Assembly (NCBI GenBank): GCA_023055505.1
Contig: JALIRH010000003.1
Location: 30,940,842 to 31,004,841, forward strand
Reading direction: 5' to 3'
DNA: 64,000 nt
DNA from: Callipepla californica brunnescens
Taxonomy: Eukaryota; Chordata; Aves; Galliformes; Odontophoridae
Below, one piece after another: positions 26,001 through 37,154 of the stretch. The notes under the pieces were generated by a model. That model was not told the origin of the DNA. It was given only the letters and a program-made list of their open reading frames with translations, and searched no databases. Positions within the stretch are counted from its first letter, which is position 1. Every line of letters begins with the position of its first letter. The position numbers and the translations under genes are program-made.

Positions 26001-26744
26001 ATGGGAGAAAGCAAAGTCTCCTCCTAGAGTGTCATTGTGATAGCAAATTTCCCATTTAACGAAACACATAAGATCGGAAATATCAGACAGTGGGATTTAG
26101 ACAGAGTGAACGATAAATCAAGGACCTGATTCATTGCTACATTGTTCTTGATACACATTGGAGCAGCTCTGTGAGCCTTGGACTTCTACAAACATAAAAG
26201 CCAGAGATAGATGTTGGTGAGTCAAGTGAGAAAGTCTGATGCAATCAATACTTTTTTGTTAGTGGCTTTTTCCCAGTTCATTTAAAGTCTTTTTAGATTG
26301 TTTTTTCTGCCTCAAGAAAATATTCATTTGGTACTTGATTCTTTCCAGAACATGTGTGGCTTCCATAAGAACAGGTTATAACAAAAGCAAAGCAGGGAGC
26401 CATATATTAAATGCAGCAACTGTGTATTAAGTAGGTGCACAGCAATCAAATCACCCTGTCTGGTAACAGGTATGAAGATTGAGGAGAAGAAGTAAAATTA
26501 GTGCCTGATCCAAACCCTACTGGAATTGGTGAGTCAGAGACAGTCCATGCACAGAGGGACTCAATTCATCTTCTGAGTTTGGTGGCTGGTGCCTCATAAG
26601 CAGCACAGCTGTGTTTGAATGTGAAACCTCATCTCTGCACCCTCTGCTGTGCACCATGCAAAGGCTCTGGAGAAAAATGCTGCTGATCAACACAGGGGGA
26701 TGCTGGGTTATTTTAATCTAAGAAAATTGCCATTTTAAATTTGT

Positions 26745-27158
26745 GATCAGCTGATAAAGGGCCTGGAACACTTCTCTTATGAGGAAAGACTGAGTGTGTG
26801 CATTCAGCCTTGAAAAAAGAAGACTCAGAGGGGATCTGATCCATATCTATAATAATTAAGGTGTGGGAGGCAAAGAGATGAGGCTGGACTCTTCTCAGCA
26901 GTGTGTGGTAACAGTCACAAAATGAAGTATAGGAAGTTCCACACAAATGTGTGTGGGAACTTCTTCACAGTGCGGTGATGGAGCACTGGCACAGGCTGCA
27001 CAGAGAGGTGGTGGAGTCCCCTTCTCTGGCGAAGTTTAAGACCCACCTGGATGCCTACCTGTGCAACCTGGGCTAGGGAGCTGCTTTGGCAGGGGTGTTG
27101 GGCTCCATGATCTCAAGAGATCCCTTCCAACTCCTACAATTCTGTGATTCTGTGATTC
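26745..27158 (+). mobile_element. CR1 LINE, 5'-truncated 3' end
   Basis: CR1 is the dominant non-LTR retrotransposon of birds. This copy keeps only the C-terminal end of the reverse-transcriptase ORF (ORF2) and the 3' UTR. Visible landmarks are the block reading as GLEHLSYEE-like peptide at the start, the FSLEKR-like segment near 26800, the block around 27000 encoding EHWHRL-like residues (here disrupted), and the final SLAKF...YLCNLG followed by TAG at 27074-27076. The 3' UTR has CCCTTCCAACTCCTACAAT and ends in about 2.5 ATTCTGTG octamers. Stops and indels break the frame upstream. About 11 bases are missing after the TCTTCTCAGCAGTG block compared with the related copy at 61266-61971. Open frames on the minus strand over this copy are antisense artefacts. 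Confidence 0.93.
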
Positions 27159-27732
27159 AAATGAAAGGGACAGCCACTGTTTTAGAAATAAAGTAGCCAA
27201 CATAGTGCATGGAAAAGAAGATGCCCTGCAAGATTCACTGCATTCTGCTAGACCCTGGTAGAAATTTCTTTGACGTGTCCTGGGATATCTGAGATCCCCT
27301 CCCTGAGCAGACAGACACGCTACTGAGGAGTTCCTGGAGACATGCACCTTCTGCAGCCATGCTGGAGATCTGGCAGGATGCCTGAGGTGATGACAGTGGC
27401 ACTGGGTGCATGTTTGATGGTACCACTATGCCTAAGCTGTGCTGGGGAGCAAGGCCTCCAGTACAGCATGTAGATGCCTCAGATTTCAGACAGACTGCTT
27501 CAGCTCAGGAGGTTCCCATCACTTTCACTTGAACATGGAGTGGTTTAGAGCCCTAATTCAGGTAGCTGGAATACATGACAAACTGCAGATCTCCATACTT
27601 AGGAGATGAAGAACCTCACTTGTAATATGACTGGATCAACTTAAAAGACAGTTTTCAAGACAAATAATCTAGTAAAGACAATCTCATTAAACTGTGCAGT
27701 TTCCCAGCTCTGAATTAAGGCACTTATTTCAG

Positions 27733-28248
27733 ATGAATCTAAATGAAAAACAGAGAAAGGTTTATTGTAATTTTCTAGTTCTGTGGAGACACGTGATTCA
27801 GCCAGAATATACGGTATCAAGTATACTGCCAGCTAAACATTTAAGTGAACCCTATTGTGCAGTTAGAAAATCAGCAAGGAGCTGTCTTGATAAATGCCAT
27901 AGGCAAGTGGAAATGTACTGTGGAAAAGTATACCTCTGGAATACTTGCCATGGAGAAGGTTTTGAAGAACAGATAAGAGGGACGCTTAACACAGAGCACA
28001 GAGAAATAATTGATCCCTCCGTGAACTGGAAAGATAGATTCAATAGCATCTTACAGGCCTTCTGTAACTTGATTAATTCCCACCTGAGCCCTCAATATAC
28101 CATGGCATTCTGCACACGCCTACAATTTCTTTGTCTTATGTCTTCTACACAAATTGTTGCATTCACCTTCCTTCACTTATTTCAGTGGAGTTCCTCTCCT
28201 TTTAAAGCGCCAGTCAGTAATTTCCATAGACAACTGAAAGAAACATAG
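27733..28248 (+). CDS. Unrecognised 171-codon open frame, doubtful gene
   Basis: The frame begins with ATG at 27733 (MNLNEKQRKVYCNF...) and ends with TAG at 28246-28248. It remains open upstream to 27694 without an earlier ATG. The ATG follows directly after CACTTATTTCAG, which by chance or not looks like a splice acceptor. The predicted peptide has 171 residues, is rich in Cys, His and aromatic residues, and shows no signal peptide, membrane span, zinc-finger spacing or family motif that I know. An A-rich stretch begins 35 bases after the stop, which would fit a decayed retrocopy tail, but no target-site duplication was found. No promoter or CpG island is visible. A frame of this length is not impossible by chance in 64 kb of AT-rich DNA read in six frames, and I consider chance the likeliest explanation. 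Confidence 0.15.
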   Translation: MNLNEKQRKVYCNFLVLWRHVIQPEYTVSSILPAKHLSEPYCAVRKSARSCLDKCHRQVEMYCGKVYLWNTCHGEGFEEQIRGTLNTEHREIIDPSVNWKDRFNSILQAFCNLINSHLSPQYTMAFCTRLQFLCLMSSTQIVAFTFLHLFQWSSSPFKAPVSNFHRQLKET

Positions 28249-28282
28249 ATTAGATCATGCTATCAAGTAATTACAGCTGTTT

Positions 28283-28332
28283 AAAAAAAAATAATAATAA
28301 CAAAAAATAACAACAGCAAAAAATAAAAAAAA
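28283..28332. repeat. A-rich low-complexity tract
   Basis: Fifty bases of almost only A with interspersed T and C (AATAATAAC and AACAGC interruptions). It could be a decayed poly(A) tail of a retrocopy lying upstream, or simple-repeat DNA. Confidence 0.8.
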
Positions 28333-28681
28333 CAGAATGGGAAATTAATTATATACTCTGGTTGGTTACTAGCGTTTTATTTATGTTCATGAACAAGTGG
28401 GATGGAGCATATGTTCAAAATACCTTGTAAATTAAGATACATGGGATAAAAATCCATGAAAAATCCCAGCCACTTACATTCCCTCATAGTTGCACTTGTG
28501 CCTCAGCTTCTGATTTTCTGCTGTTGAGACCTGCACAGAGTGTGAACTGCCTCTGGGTCCGATGTTAATCTCACTTGCACTAATTTAAATCCAAAATAGC
28601 TACTCTGAAGTCAGTTTAAAATGTTGTAGTTGAGAACAGGATTAAAGCTTTAGGGGCATTTTTTAAAGGGAATTAGGTACT

Positions 28682-28790
28682 CAGTCTCTCAAAATTCAAT
28701 TGTAATCGGATTAAAATTTGGCTCTAGGGAGTTTATTACCCAGTCTCTCAAAATTCATTTGTAATCAGATTAAAATTTGGCTCTAGGGAC
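28682..28790. repeat. 59-bp tandem duplication, two copies
   Basis: The segment starting CAGTCTCTCAAAATTCA at 28682 recurs at 28741. The period is 59 bp, with only about two mismatches over the first 50 bases (CAATTG against CATTTG, and ATCGG against ATCAG). The bases just before the two copies (GGGAATTAGGTACT and GGGAGTTTATTACC) also resemble each other, so the duplicated unit probably begins near 28668. A more diverged earlier unit (GGATTAAAGCTTTAGGGG at about 28639) may be a third copy. No coding frame spans it. Confidence 0.9.
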
Positions 28791-31715
28791 TTGATCCTAC
28801 TGCTGATTACTTCTTACGGTGACCTCAGGGGTGTTCAGCGGGAATTGGGTGACTGAATGTTTTAAAGGCACACCCCTCATCATCTCAAGAAAAGCTCATT
28901 TTCTCTTCATACAATTTATAGTTTGCTAATGTCAGTGTTTACAAAAGTGGTGCAGTCCCTCACCTGGTATCAGAAACAATGATGACTTCTGGCTGAGCCT
29001 CCTGAATTTTGAAGTCCCCATAAATCGTAGCCGTGCTTCCCTTCTTTCTGATAGTGGACATGTACTTACATGTGACTTCTTTTGTATATTCCTTTCCTTA
29101 TTTCAAGGATATCTTATGATTTTAGCATTTTTCTTCAGCTGATATTTGGATAAATACATATTTCTATCACTTCACATCTTTTTTTCTGTCTAATGAAACT
29201 CCTTGACTGCATAGAAATGTTCAGTTAGTAGAGGCAGTGAAATTATTCACTGCAAATGAATTATCAGATAAGGTCAGCTTTCTCATCAGTCCTCAGTACA
29301 GAACTTATATCTGAAAAAATCTTTCATTATTTCCAAATATCCTTAATGGTTTAGATTTGTTTATTTCAGTCACTGGTATTTTTGGAATTCTTTCATTAAA
29401 CCACAAATTACTTATTATTTTCAGTGCACAGTGGTCACCCAGTATTATTTCTTCTCTCTAATTAGATGATCGCATTTATTTAAAGAAGAAATTAAATGAA
29501 GGCAGAAGGGGATGCATACAAATTAGCATACATCAGCAAAACTTTTGTGATAAAGTTCAGCTCGGGCACAAAGACATTGTTAATAAATCCTTTCATATTA
29601 ACTCATTATTTTTAGCTTTGTGCAGAATATTTGAAGTATCTCAAGTGCTTCTTTGCACACAGGGATGTGGGTATATGGTTTGTGTGGTGGTGGATGTCAC
29701 ACAGACATCTTCCATCTGATGTGGCAAAATCTACTCTGCTTTCTCCCTGCCTCACCCACATAGAAAGTCACCCAGGCATACATGTCCACTCATAAAATAT
29801 AGATGGGTCATGCAAAGCTCTTGCTTTCTCTGTGGGTGAGCAGTACTGTGAGCTTGGCAAAAGCTAACTGTAGCCCTCCATTATAAGCTGGTGAATCTAG
29901 TTATTTCCCCTGTGCAACCCAATTTCTGTGCAATGTGTTGCTCTGGCTCTATTACAGGCAGCTGACTTCCTTTACAAATTGTCCTTCTCATGCTGTTGGG
30001 ATTTTTATATGTTTTTAATGATGAAAGTTTAGAGAAGAGCCTTTTTTTGGTTTTACTTACACAGTAAATTAAAAAAAAAAAGAAGAGGATGAACAAGGCA
30101 AAGCTTCTGAGTCATTAAAACTACTTCAGTTAGTCTGAATTCACAAAGATTTAAAGGTATCCAGTTGTTGTGGGCAAAAATAATAGTTTCAAGTGAGGGA
30201 ATTCCAACTAATTCAATGTATTGCCTGTTAACATAAACCTCCAATCACTGATTCTAGTATTGAGAAAAAAGTAAATGAACAGATGAAAGCTTATGGAAAA
30301 CATCTTGTCTTCCATCAGACATTTCTTAGGCCCTAACTTATTACCACTGGTTATAACAGCAGCTTGCAAGACTAGAGGACACACAGACAACTGATTGTGA
30401 ACGTGGCTGTGAAATCTCACACTCATCAGCTACACATGCCTATATGGACATCATATAGGAAAACTAACTACTCATGTGCCTAGTTACGTTGAAAACTAAG
30501 ATCAGCATGACCTGAGGGCAGAAATCAGGAGGAACAGAGAAGAGAGAACCTGTTAAAAGCAGCACCTTGAAGAAACAGGTACATGTGCCTGAAAACAACT
30601 TGAGAAAAGACACAGGGACTCTGTAGCCTAAATTAATCTAGAAGACAGTGCTGGTGGGCAGAACACCGAACTGCTCCAGAATCCAACAGAAAAGGTTGAA
30701 AGTGTAGGATACAAAACCAGGCAATGTTAAGATGATAGAAACATGTTCCTCTTGTAACACAAATTGTAACATACACCTAGAAAAGTGTGTAGTACTAAGG
30801 AATGGTAGAAATGAAGAAAAATGCCACGAGGGAGCACAGTAACAGTGCAAGAAATGTGACTGCAAATGTTGTAGAAAAAATATGGAAAAAGGATGGTGCC
30901 AGTCAACTTTAGTTTAGAGAAGGACAGATGAAGAATTTTTAGTGGGATTGTCCTACAGGTCTCTGGTGGGTACTTACACTTAGAAATGAGCAGAGATTTC
31001 TGTACTGCTAGAAATGCTGTCAGGTACATAAGTAGTAACAGGATGAGTACAATTTCAGCTTGGCTTTAGACTGCACATGACTTACTGCTCCCAGATAGAA
31101 GTAATGTTATTGTCCTGCTAGCCTGTAATGTTGTTCTTGATTTCATTACATCTAATCATTCTCTGTAAGTGGGCAGGTTGCAAAATTCTCCAAGTATCTT
31201 TCTAAATGCATTGCTATTATTTCAGAAAGGCAAATTCCGATTAATTAAAGGAAGTAATCAGTGAAGTGAATTAGATTTGCATTGGACTACTAGTTAGTCC
31301 AGAGATCTGAACATCAGAGAAGCATGGAATTTCTTCAATCAAAAGACAAAATCTATTTGGGCCTTGCCCTCAAGCGATGGAAAGAAACATCCAAGGAAGG
31401 GCTTCCTAGGTAGAGCTACAAGGTATGAGCAAAAGGAGAGGAGAAGAAAAACAGCCTCCAGATAATCAGAACCAAGAAACACTTCTTTAAAAATGCTTTA
31501 ATAAAAGCTTTATCTTATATTACATTCTTCACAATTTTTTAATGACTTTGTTACCAGCCTGCATGGATTAGATTAATTAAGAAACAAAGAACAGAAGAAC
31601 AAAGGGAGGCCATTTATGAGAAGCATTCTCAAGAGAACTCTTCAGTCATATTTTCCTTTTGCCTCACTATGTATCCGGAGGTAAACATGAAGAAATGACA
31701 TACAGAAACGAATTT

Positions 31716-32099
31716 GTATTGTTGGAGTGGGTCCAGAGGAGGGCCATGAATACAATCAGAGGGCTGGAGAACCTCCCCTATGGGGACAGGCTGAGAGAGA
31801 TGGGACTATTCAGCCTGGAGAAGAGAAGGCTGCAGGGGAACCTTGTAGCAGCCCTCCAGTACCTGAAGGGGGCCTGCAGAAAAGCTGGGGAAGGGCTTTT
31901 TATAAGGGCATGTAGAAACAGAGCAAGGGGAAATAGCATAAAAATGAAAGAAGGTAGATTTAGACTAGATATTAGGAAGAAATTCTTTACAGTGAAGGTG
32001 GTGAGACACTGGAACAGGTTGCCCAGAGAGGCTGTGGATGCCTCCTCCCTGGGGGTATTCCAGGCCAGGCTGGATGGGGCTTTGAGCAACCTGGTCTAG
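31716..32099 (+). pseudogene. CR1 ORF2 reverse transcriptase, C-terminal remnant
   Basis: The translation starts LLEWVQRRAMNTIRGLENLP and continues through the FSLEKRRLQG and LQYLKGACRKAGEG blocks, a RFRLDIRKKFF segment and RHWNRLPREAVDA. It ends at ALSNLV followed by TAG at 32097-32099. This is the extreme C-terminal part of the CR1 ORF2 protein, downstream of the catalytic reverse-transcriptase motifs. The endonuclease and polymerase domains are absent, so the remnant cannot be active. No frameshift or internal stop is present. The frame also extends about 20 codons upstream into non-CR1 sequence (31659-31715), with a non-ATG start, so it is not an independent gene. Confidence 0.92.
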
Positions 32100-32187
32100 A
32101 GGGTGTTGTCCCTGCCTTTAGCAGGGCAGTTGGATCTAGATGTTCATAGATGTCCCTTCCAACTCAAATTATTCTATGATTCTATGA
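31716..32187 (+). mobile_element. CR1 LINE, 5'-truncated 3' end, well preserved
   Basis: This copy carries the last 127 codons of the CR1 ORF2 protein in one uninterrupted frame, followed by an 88-base 3' UTR. The UTR contains CCCTTCCAACTCAAATT and ends in about two ATTCTATG octamers. It belongs to a different CR1 subgroup from the copies at 26745 and 61266, because its ORF ends in ALSNLV rather than YLCNLG and its octamer is ATTCTATG rather than ATTCTGTG. The 5' end is an abrupt truncation inside the ORF at about 31716, as is usual for CR1 copies. No target-site duplication is apparent, which is normal for CR1. Confidence 0.95.
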
Positions 32188-33229
32188 CACCAGCAATCAT
32201 TGCAGGCTCCCTGCAAAGTGGATGTGACATTTTCTTATTAGCACTTGCAGGCTGCTTTATGTTCTGAGCAATTGGATTGTATGGGAAGCCTGGAGGGGCA
32301 GATGCTCTCTACTGTTTTGTATTTGCCCAACATATAGCAGTGAGGATGAACAGCTCCTGTTTGGGACATCTGGGAAAAAAAGTAATGTAAATGAGACTAT
32401 TAACTCTCCTTCAAACACATGCATCATCCCTTTAGTGGTTATTGGAGGCTGAAGTGTACTTCAAATAAAAAAAAAACACAAGAGAACGTTTCCCAAAAGC
32501 AAGAAACTGATTTTGCTTTAACAAAGCTCCAGGGTAATTTGCTTCAGCTGCCTAACAGAAATCTCTTGGCTATATTGTTGTTTCTTATTTTATTATGTGC
32601 TTTCCCCACTAATTATTATTATTTCTTCTCAGGTTGTACTTTAATTATAAAATATCAATTACAATTTCTGCATGTTTATTGGCTGGAATAACTGCCCGAT
32701 CCAATAATTATCTGGAGTGCTATACTGAATCCAAGCTCAAACCTTTGTCTTGTGAAAAGAGAAAAATAATGTGAAAATGTATCAATCCCCCTGACTGACC
32801 ACAGGAGATAATTTCTTCATACCAACTTTAATAACAAACTATGAAAATTGACTTCTGAATATCAATTAAGGTGTTTTTGAAAGCAATTCTCCCAGTTTTT
32901 TAATTTTTTTGATGGTTATTTTTATTGAAAGTATGGGGAACTATTAAAAAGGATAATTGCATAGCTTTCAGCATGAGAAAAAGATGAGATGGAAGGTTTT
33001 TATTGCAAAGATTTGGGTATGTTCAATTTGGCTGTTTTACATCTTCTTCAAATGCAGTGCACAGGGCCTGAATACTGCCTCCAGGCTACACTGTTCAGGA
33101 AACGTCCAGATCCATGTAGTAGGGATGAATAGCCAAAAAAGCTCTGGGGTAAGTTCGTGTTTCGAAACAGCAGTCTGGCTTCATTATATAAAGCCATAGG
33201 GATATAGTACTGCTTGCTTCAGAGGGTTT

Positions 33230-33270
33230 TTGTTGTTGTTGTTGTTGTTGTTTGTTTGTTTGTTTGTTTG
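33230..33270. repeat. Compound TTG / TTTG microsatellite
   Basis: About seven TTG units change into five TTTG units within 41 bp. It is a compound simple repeat, in unique-looking DNA. Confidence 0.92.
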
Positions 33271-34740
33271 CATTAACAAGGAATATCATTCTTGTTGTCC
33301 AATTTGTGCAGCGCTTGGGTTTAATGTTGCGCCTTAGCACTGCTGGCTGCTATAGGACCGCTCTTGCAGGAGAGCATTATACAGCATTGGTAAAGGTGGT
33401 AGGAGCTATTCCCGAACTGAACGGACAGAGTGTTGTAACCCTCCATACAAACCCTGCACATTTCCTTCCCCCACTGAGCCTGGATTTTCTGCTACAGCAG
33501 TGTTGAGTGTTTTCAGTTCTAATTAAAATACTACAGCTGCTTTTGTAGCATGAGTGCCATGATTAGAAACTTGTACAGAGCAGGATAAAAAATACACACC
33601 CTGTCAAAGCCGTCCTGAGCTGCAGATGGGCGGGGAAGTACCTCTGTTGGATTTTTCCTGCACCAGCTGCTGAATGTGCCTTCCTGCTCCCTGCTCCTTA
33701 ACTCCTGAAATGCATTTGCATACATGCTTTGCATGCCTCCTTTTTCTGCTGAGTGCTTGTGTCTCTGCCTTCAGTAAGAACTTGCTCTCACGTTTTTCCT
33801 GCAGTTCCTGCCTTCCTACACAAAAATGCACCTCCCTGCCCAGCCCCTCTTGCTTCTCTCCTTGAGCCACTGCTGTCCCACCTGTTGCAATCAGTCATGT
33901 TGAAGAGAGCCAGAGCAACAAAGTGAGCTAAGCTGTGCAGCCATCATGCTCTGCCGTAATGAGGCCTTTGGTGCCATGCCATGATCCTTTTAGTTCTTCT
34001 CCTTCCTTCTGTCTGTCCTCCTGTCTATCCCTGCAGCCAGGAATCCAATCAGGGCTGCTGACTCCTCTTGTTGGGGCTGGCTCCTCAGCTGAGATCTTAA
34101 ACCACCACCTGCACTCCTGCTTCCTGCCTTTGAATTTGCCTTGGGCAAAGCCTCCAAGCTCTGCTGCCCTGACAATAGCTAGGTGCCAAAGAGAAATGGG
34201 AAGAAATCCCCTTTCATCCCTCTGGATGATGGGGGAGAACAATGAATCAAGTGGAGATTCTGGGGAAGGAAATGAGAGGTGCAACTTGTAGCAGGGGTGC
34301 AGTTTTAACACCATACTGCTTAACTCTTCCAAACCAAACTGAGACTTCCACCCCATCTTGTTAGATTTTGGCAGCTGAAAACACTTCCAGGGATTGTTCC
34401 ACAAGACATCTGTAGCAGCTACTTCAACCAAGTATCAACTTTAATACACAAAGTGATATGAAAATATTAGTATATAGCAAACTCAGTGAGTTGGGGGCAC
34501 AGAGACATGACAAGAGCAGTGCCTGTGAGGCAGGCTGCATGGATATTGTCTATAATAGTGTAGACACTTGGGTGCTGCAAAGCCAGCGGTCATACTGAGA
34601 TGACAGATGGATTGCTCAGCAAATGGCTAAGTATGGATGGTGGCACCTCATCATGTAGTTAGATGTTGAGTATTTGTGGACAGGAGCCATCTTTTTTTTT
34701 ACTCTTTATTTTGCTTGTCTCCCATCAGTGAAACCTTGGG

Positions 34741-34775
34741 GTTTTTGTTTGTTTGTTTATTTGTTTGTTTGTTTT
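34741..34775. repeat. TTTG tetranucleotide microsatellite
   Basis: About eight TTTG-type units with one TTTA interruption. The same interruption pattern occurs in the run at 18252-18278. Confidence 0.9.
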
Positions 34776-37127
34776 CTGAGTGGCAAAGTGCTGCTGTAAC
34801 ACAAATGAGTAACAAAAAGCACAGCAGGAGGATCTGGTTGTAAGCTTTCCTATTAACTGCATGAATGCATTTTGTTGGCAGCTCTGCATCGTGGATTCTA
34901 CCATTGCTTCTCCAGCGCCTTTATCATGGGTGTCAGTTAACCCTTTTCAGTGTCTGTTCTTGTCTGTAGGTGCCACATTGTGATCAATGCACAAGTCTCT
35001 GTTTATCACCAGCTGGTGCAAAGCAAAGCCCACTTGTACCATCCTAGGGGCCAGAATGCTGCTGCCACCGCCTTAGCTGTACCTTAATGAATGGGCCACA
35101 ACAAATATTTCCATGATGTGAAGCTCATAAACACCAAGCTATATGGAACACACAGCTGGAATCTGGTACTGCTATTGCTGTGCCTCTCTCAAGTAACAGA
35201 CGTGAGAACTCTCTGTGCCTTGGCAAGCAACTGGCATTCTCGTGATTGTTTGCAACATGCTATTGATGATGAATAGATGAGCACGGGTGCAAACATGCTT
35301 CCGAGTTTGTGACTGGACTGCGCCCTTTGCAGACATGTTTCTTCCTGAACAAGGACACAGAAGTGACTGCGGCATCACTCTGTTCCTGTCTATCACATTC
35401 ACCGACTCAGTGTTTATGGGAATGGGAACAGCTGGATAAGTGACTGTGTTCACTGGATTTAGAGTGCTCCAGTCTTCATGTTACCTCACGACTTTGTCCA
35501 GAGAAAATTGTGATTCTTAAGAGCACTCTATCAACATTTCCGTCCCTGACATTTCTTCCCCTTTCTACTGCCTGTACTGTTTCTCTTTGTTCCAGTCAAA
35601 CCTAATTTAATCTGTTTGCCCTCATCTACACAGACACCTCAGCAGCCACAGATCTCAGAGTCTGAGCATGATTGTGCTTTGCTTTCTATTCTTGGGAATA
35701 GTATGATTGGTATCCAGACCCTTTCCTCCTCTGCAGTCTGACTTGTCTGACATCAGCTACTCTTTGAAACCATAGTCATAGAAATTATTGAGTCGTAAAA
35801 AATAGAATGAGAAAGGCCTCCAGGCATCCCTAGAATATTCTTTCTTCCTTGAATAACTGTGTTGAAAACAGGCTTGCATCTCTTAGCCTGCAGAGGCCTC
35901 GTTATCAATAAACTCTATGACCTTGCACATAACTGTGTCTACCTGTTATTTATCTCATGTTTCCCACTGTCTTCATTGTTTATATGCCACTAACTTTTAG
36001 GGATTTGTTGTTCTCATGGTATTTCCTCATCTAGGTCCTTCAGCGGAAGCATGGCCAGGAGTTTGGAAAAACTTTAGGGCACGATGCACCCAATCCATAG
36101 AATCTGACATTAGTATTCCTGATGCTCTTCTACAAACATGGTCACTAAACTAAGATTGAGAATTCACTTTTTATGGGTGAGAAAACAATTAAGAACATGA
36201 AAGCAAGTAAGAAACACCAGAAGGTCAGAGCAAAGGTCCTCTTACCCAGCACTCCGTTTATTATGGTGGCTCTGGGAGGTGTTAATTTGAAAGTTCATAT
36301 GACGTTGATTACTTTCTGCAGACCATTCCCCCCAATGCTCCGTCAGTAGTCAGTCTCTATGATTAGAGTTGAAAAGAGTATTGGCTGCAAGGGTATCCAT
36401 TTCCCACAGGCAAAACACTGGGATCTGGGTTTTATCTATTTTATAGCAATTAGAAGTACTCATTTGTGACTGCTTCCAATTTAAGGACAAGAGTAACTTC
36501 CAACTAATCATACTTCCACTGGGAATACAGCTTGCACATGAGACGCTTCATTCTCATTCAGGAATAAGTCCAACACTGTCTTGAAACTGCTTAGGGTTTT
36601 TCCATTTCTGTATGTCTGCTCTGCTGCTGCAGTATTTATTAGCCTCTCTCTTATTTCCCTCCTGACTTTACAATGGCCTGTAGATGCTGACGTGTTCTTT
36701 TGTCACATGGGCTTACCTTGCAGGTTGGTCTTTCCCAGCCCAGTGTAGGAAACAGTCTTCCCCTTTCAACTAACCAAGACAGGTACTTGTTGCTTTTGTC
36801 CTCTTCTATGGCTAATGTGAATTACTCTTTCTCTGCCCTTTCCTCCAGGGAAGACCTTTCTCCAGGGTAATCAATTTTATATTCTTCTCTGCAATGTTTT
36901 CCAGATTAGACAAGTTTCAGTTATATCATAAACAGTTTGAGTGCTGGATGAAGACAATGAATTCATTTCACATAGGCTGTACTTAAGGAGACTCTCAAGA
37001 AACAGTTTGCAGGTGCTAACTACTTTGGCTAGATTTGAATTATTGAGCTGATCTTCTCCAGTAAACAACATCAGCCAGAATATTGGGTCACATCAAAATT
37101 GGAAACTTAAAACCGGGAATCTATGGT

Positions 37128-37154
37128 AAAAAAAAAAAAAAAAAAAAAAAAAAA
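37128..37154. repeat. Poly(A) tract, 27 bases
   Basis: An uninterrupted run of 27 A, likely length-polymorphic. No retrocopy body or target-site duplication was recognised. Confidence 0.9.

Larger units (their letters stand above)
11602..26744. other. Noncoding DNA, no gene recognised
   Basis: Fifteen kilobases without a recognisable gene or transposon. The frames present (for example the 133-codon one on the minus strand at 21791-22192) have no family motif, and neighbouring frames on the opposite strand are equally open, as expected by chance. Simple sequence includes an A-rich and purine-rich run at about 12950-12990, poly(A) at 14534-14552 and 14764-14792, a TTTG run at 18252-18278, purine tracts near 21415 and 22081, and an AAT repeat at 23031. 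A 9-bp-stem hairpin lies at 12374-12397. One isolated RNA polymerase III B-box match at 20832-20842 is not accompanied by a tRNA fold. I see nothing else. Confidence 0.6.
27159..31715. other. Noncoding DNA with one unexplained open frame
   Basis: Between two CR1 copies I see no recognised gene. The region contains the longest ATG-started open frame in the window (27733-28248), an A-rich tract (28283-28332) and a 59-bp tandem duplication (28682-28790), described separately. The remainder, 28791-31715, is AT-rich with only short chance frames and nothing I can name. Confidence 0.55.

Noticed and set aside
31778..32089. 103-codon minus-strand open frame
   Set aside because: It is antisense to the CR1 ORF2 remnant; open antisense frames over CR1 are common and meaningless.
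33928..34431. 167-codon minus-strand open frame
   Set aside because: It needs a TTG start, has no motif, overlaps an open plus-strand frame of 118 codons, and lies in a locally GC-richer segment where stop codons are rarer. There is no sign of selection or splice sites.
35776..35830. Possible minus-strand CR1 3' end (CATAGAAATTATTGAG...AAGGCCTCCAG)
   Set aside because: It faintly resembles the antisense octamer and the GACCTC box, but it is too diverged and does not continue into a recognisable 3' UTR or ORF. A sensitive repeat search would decide.
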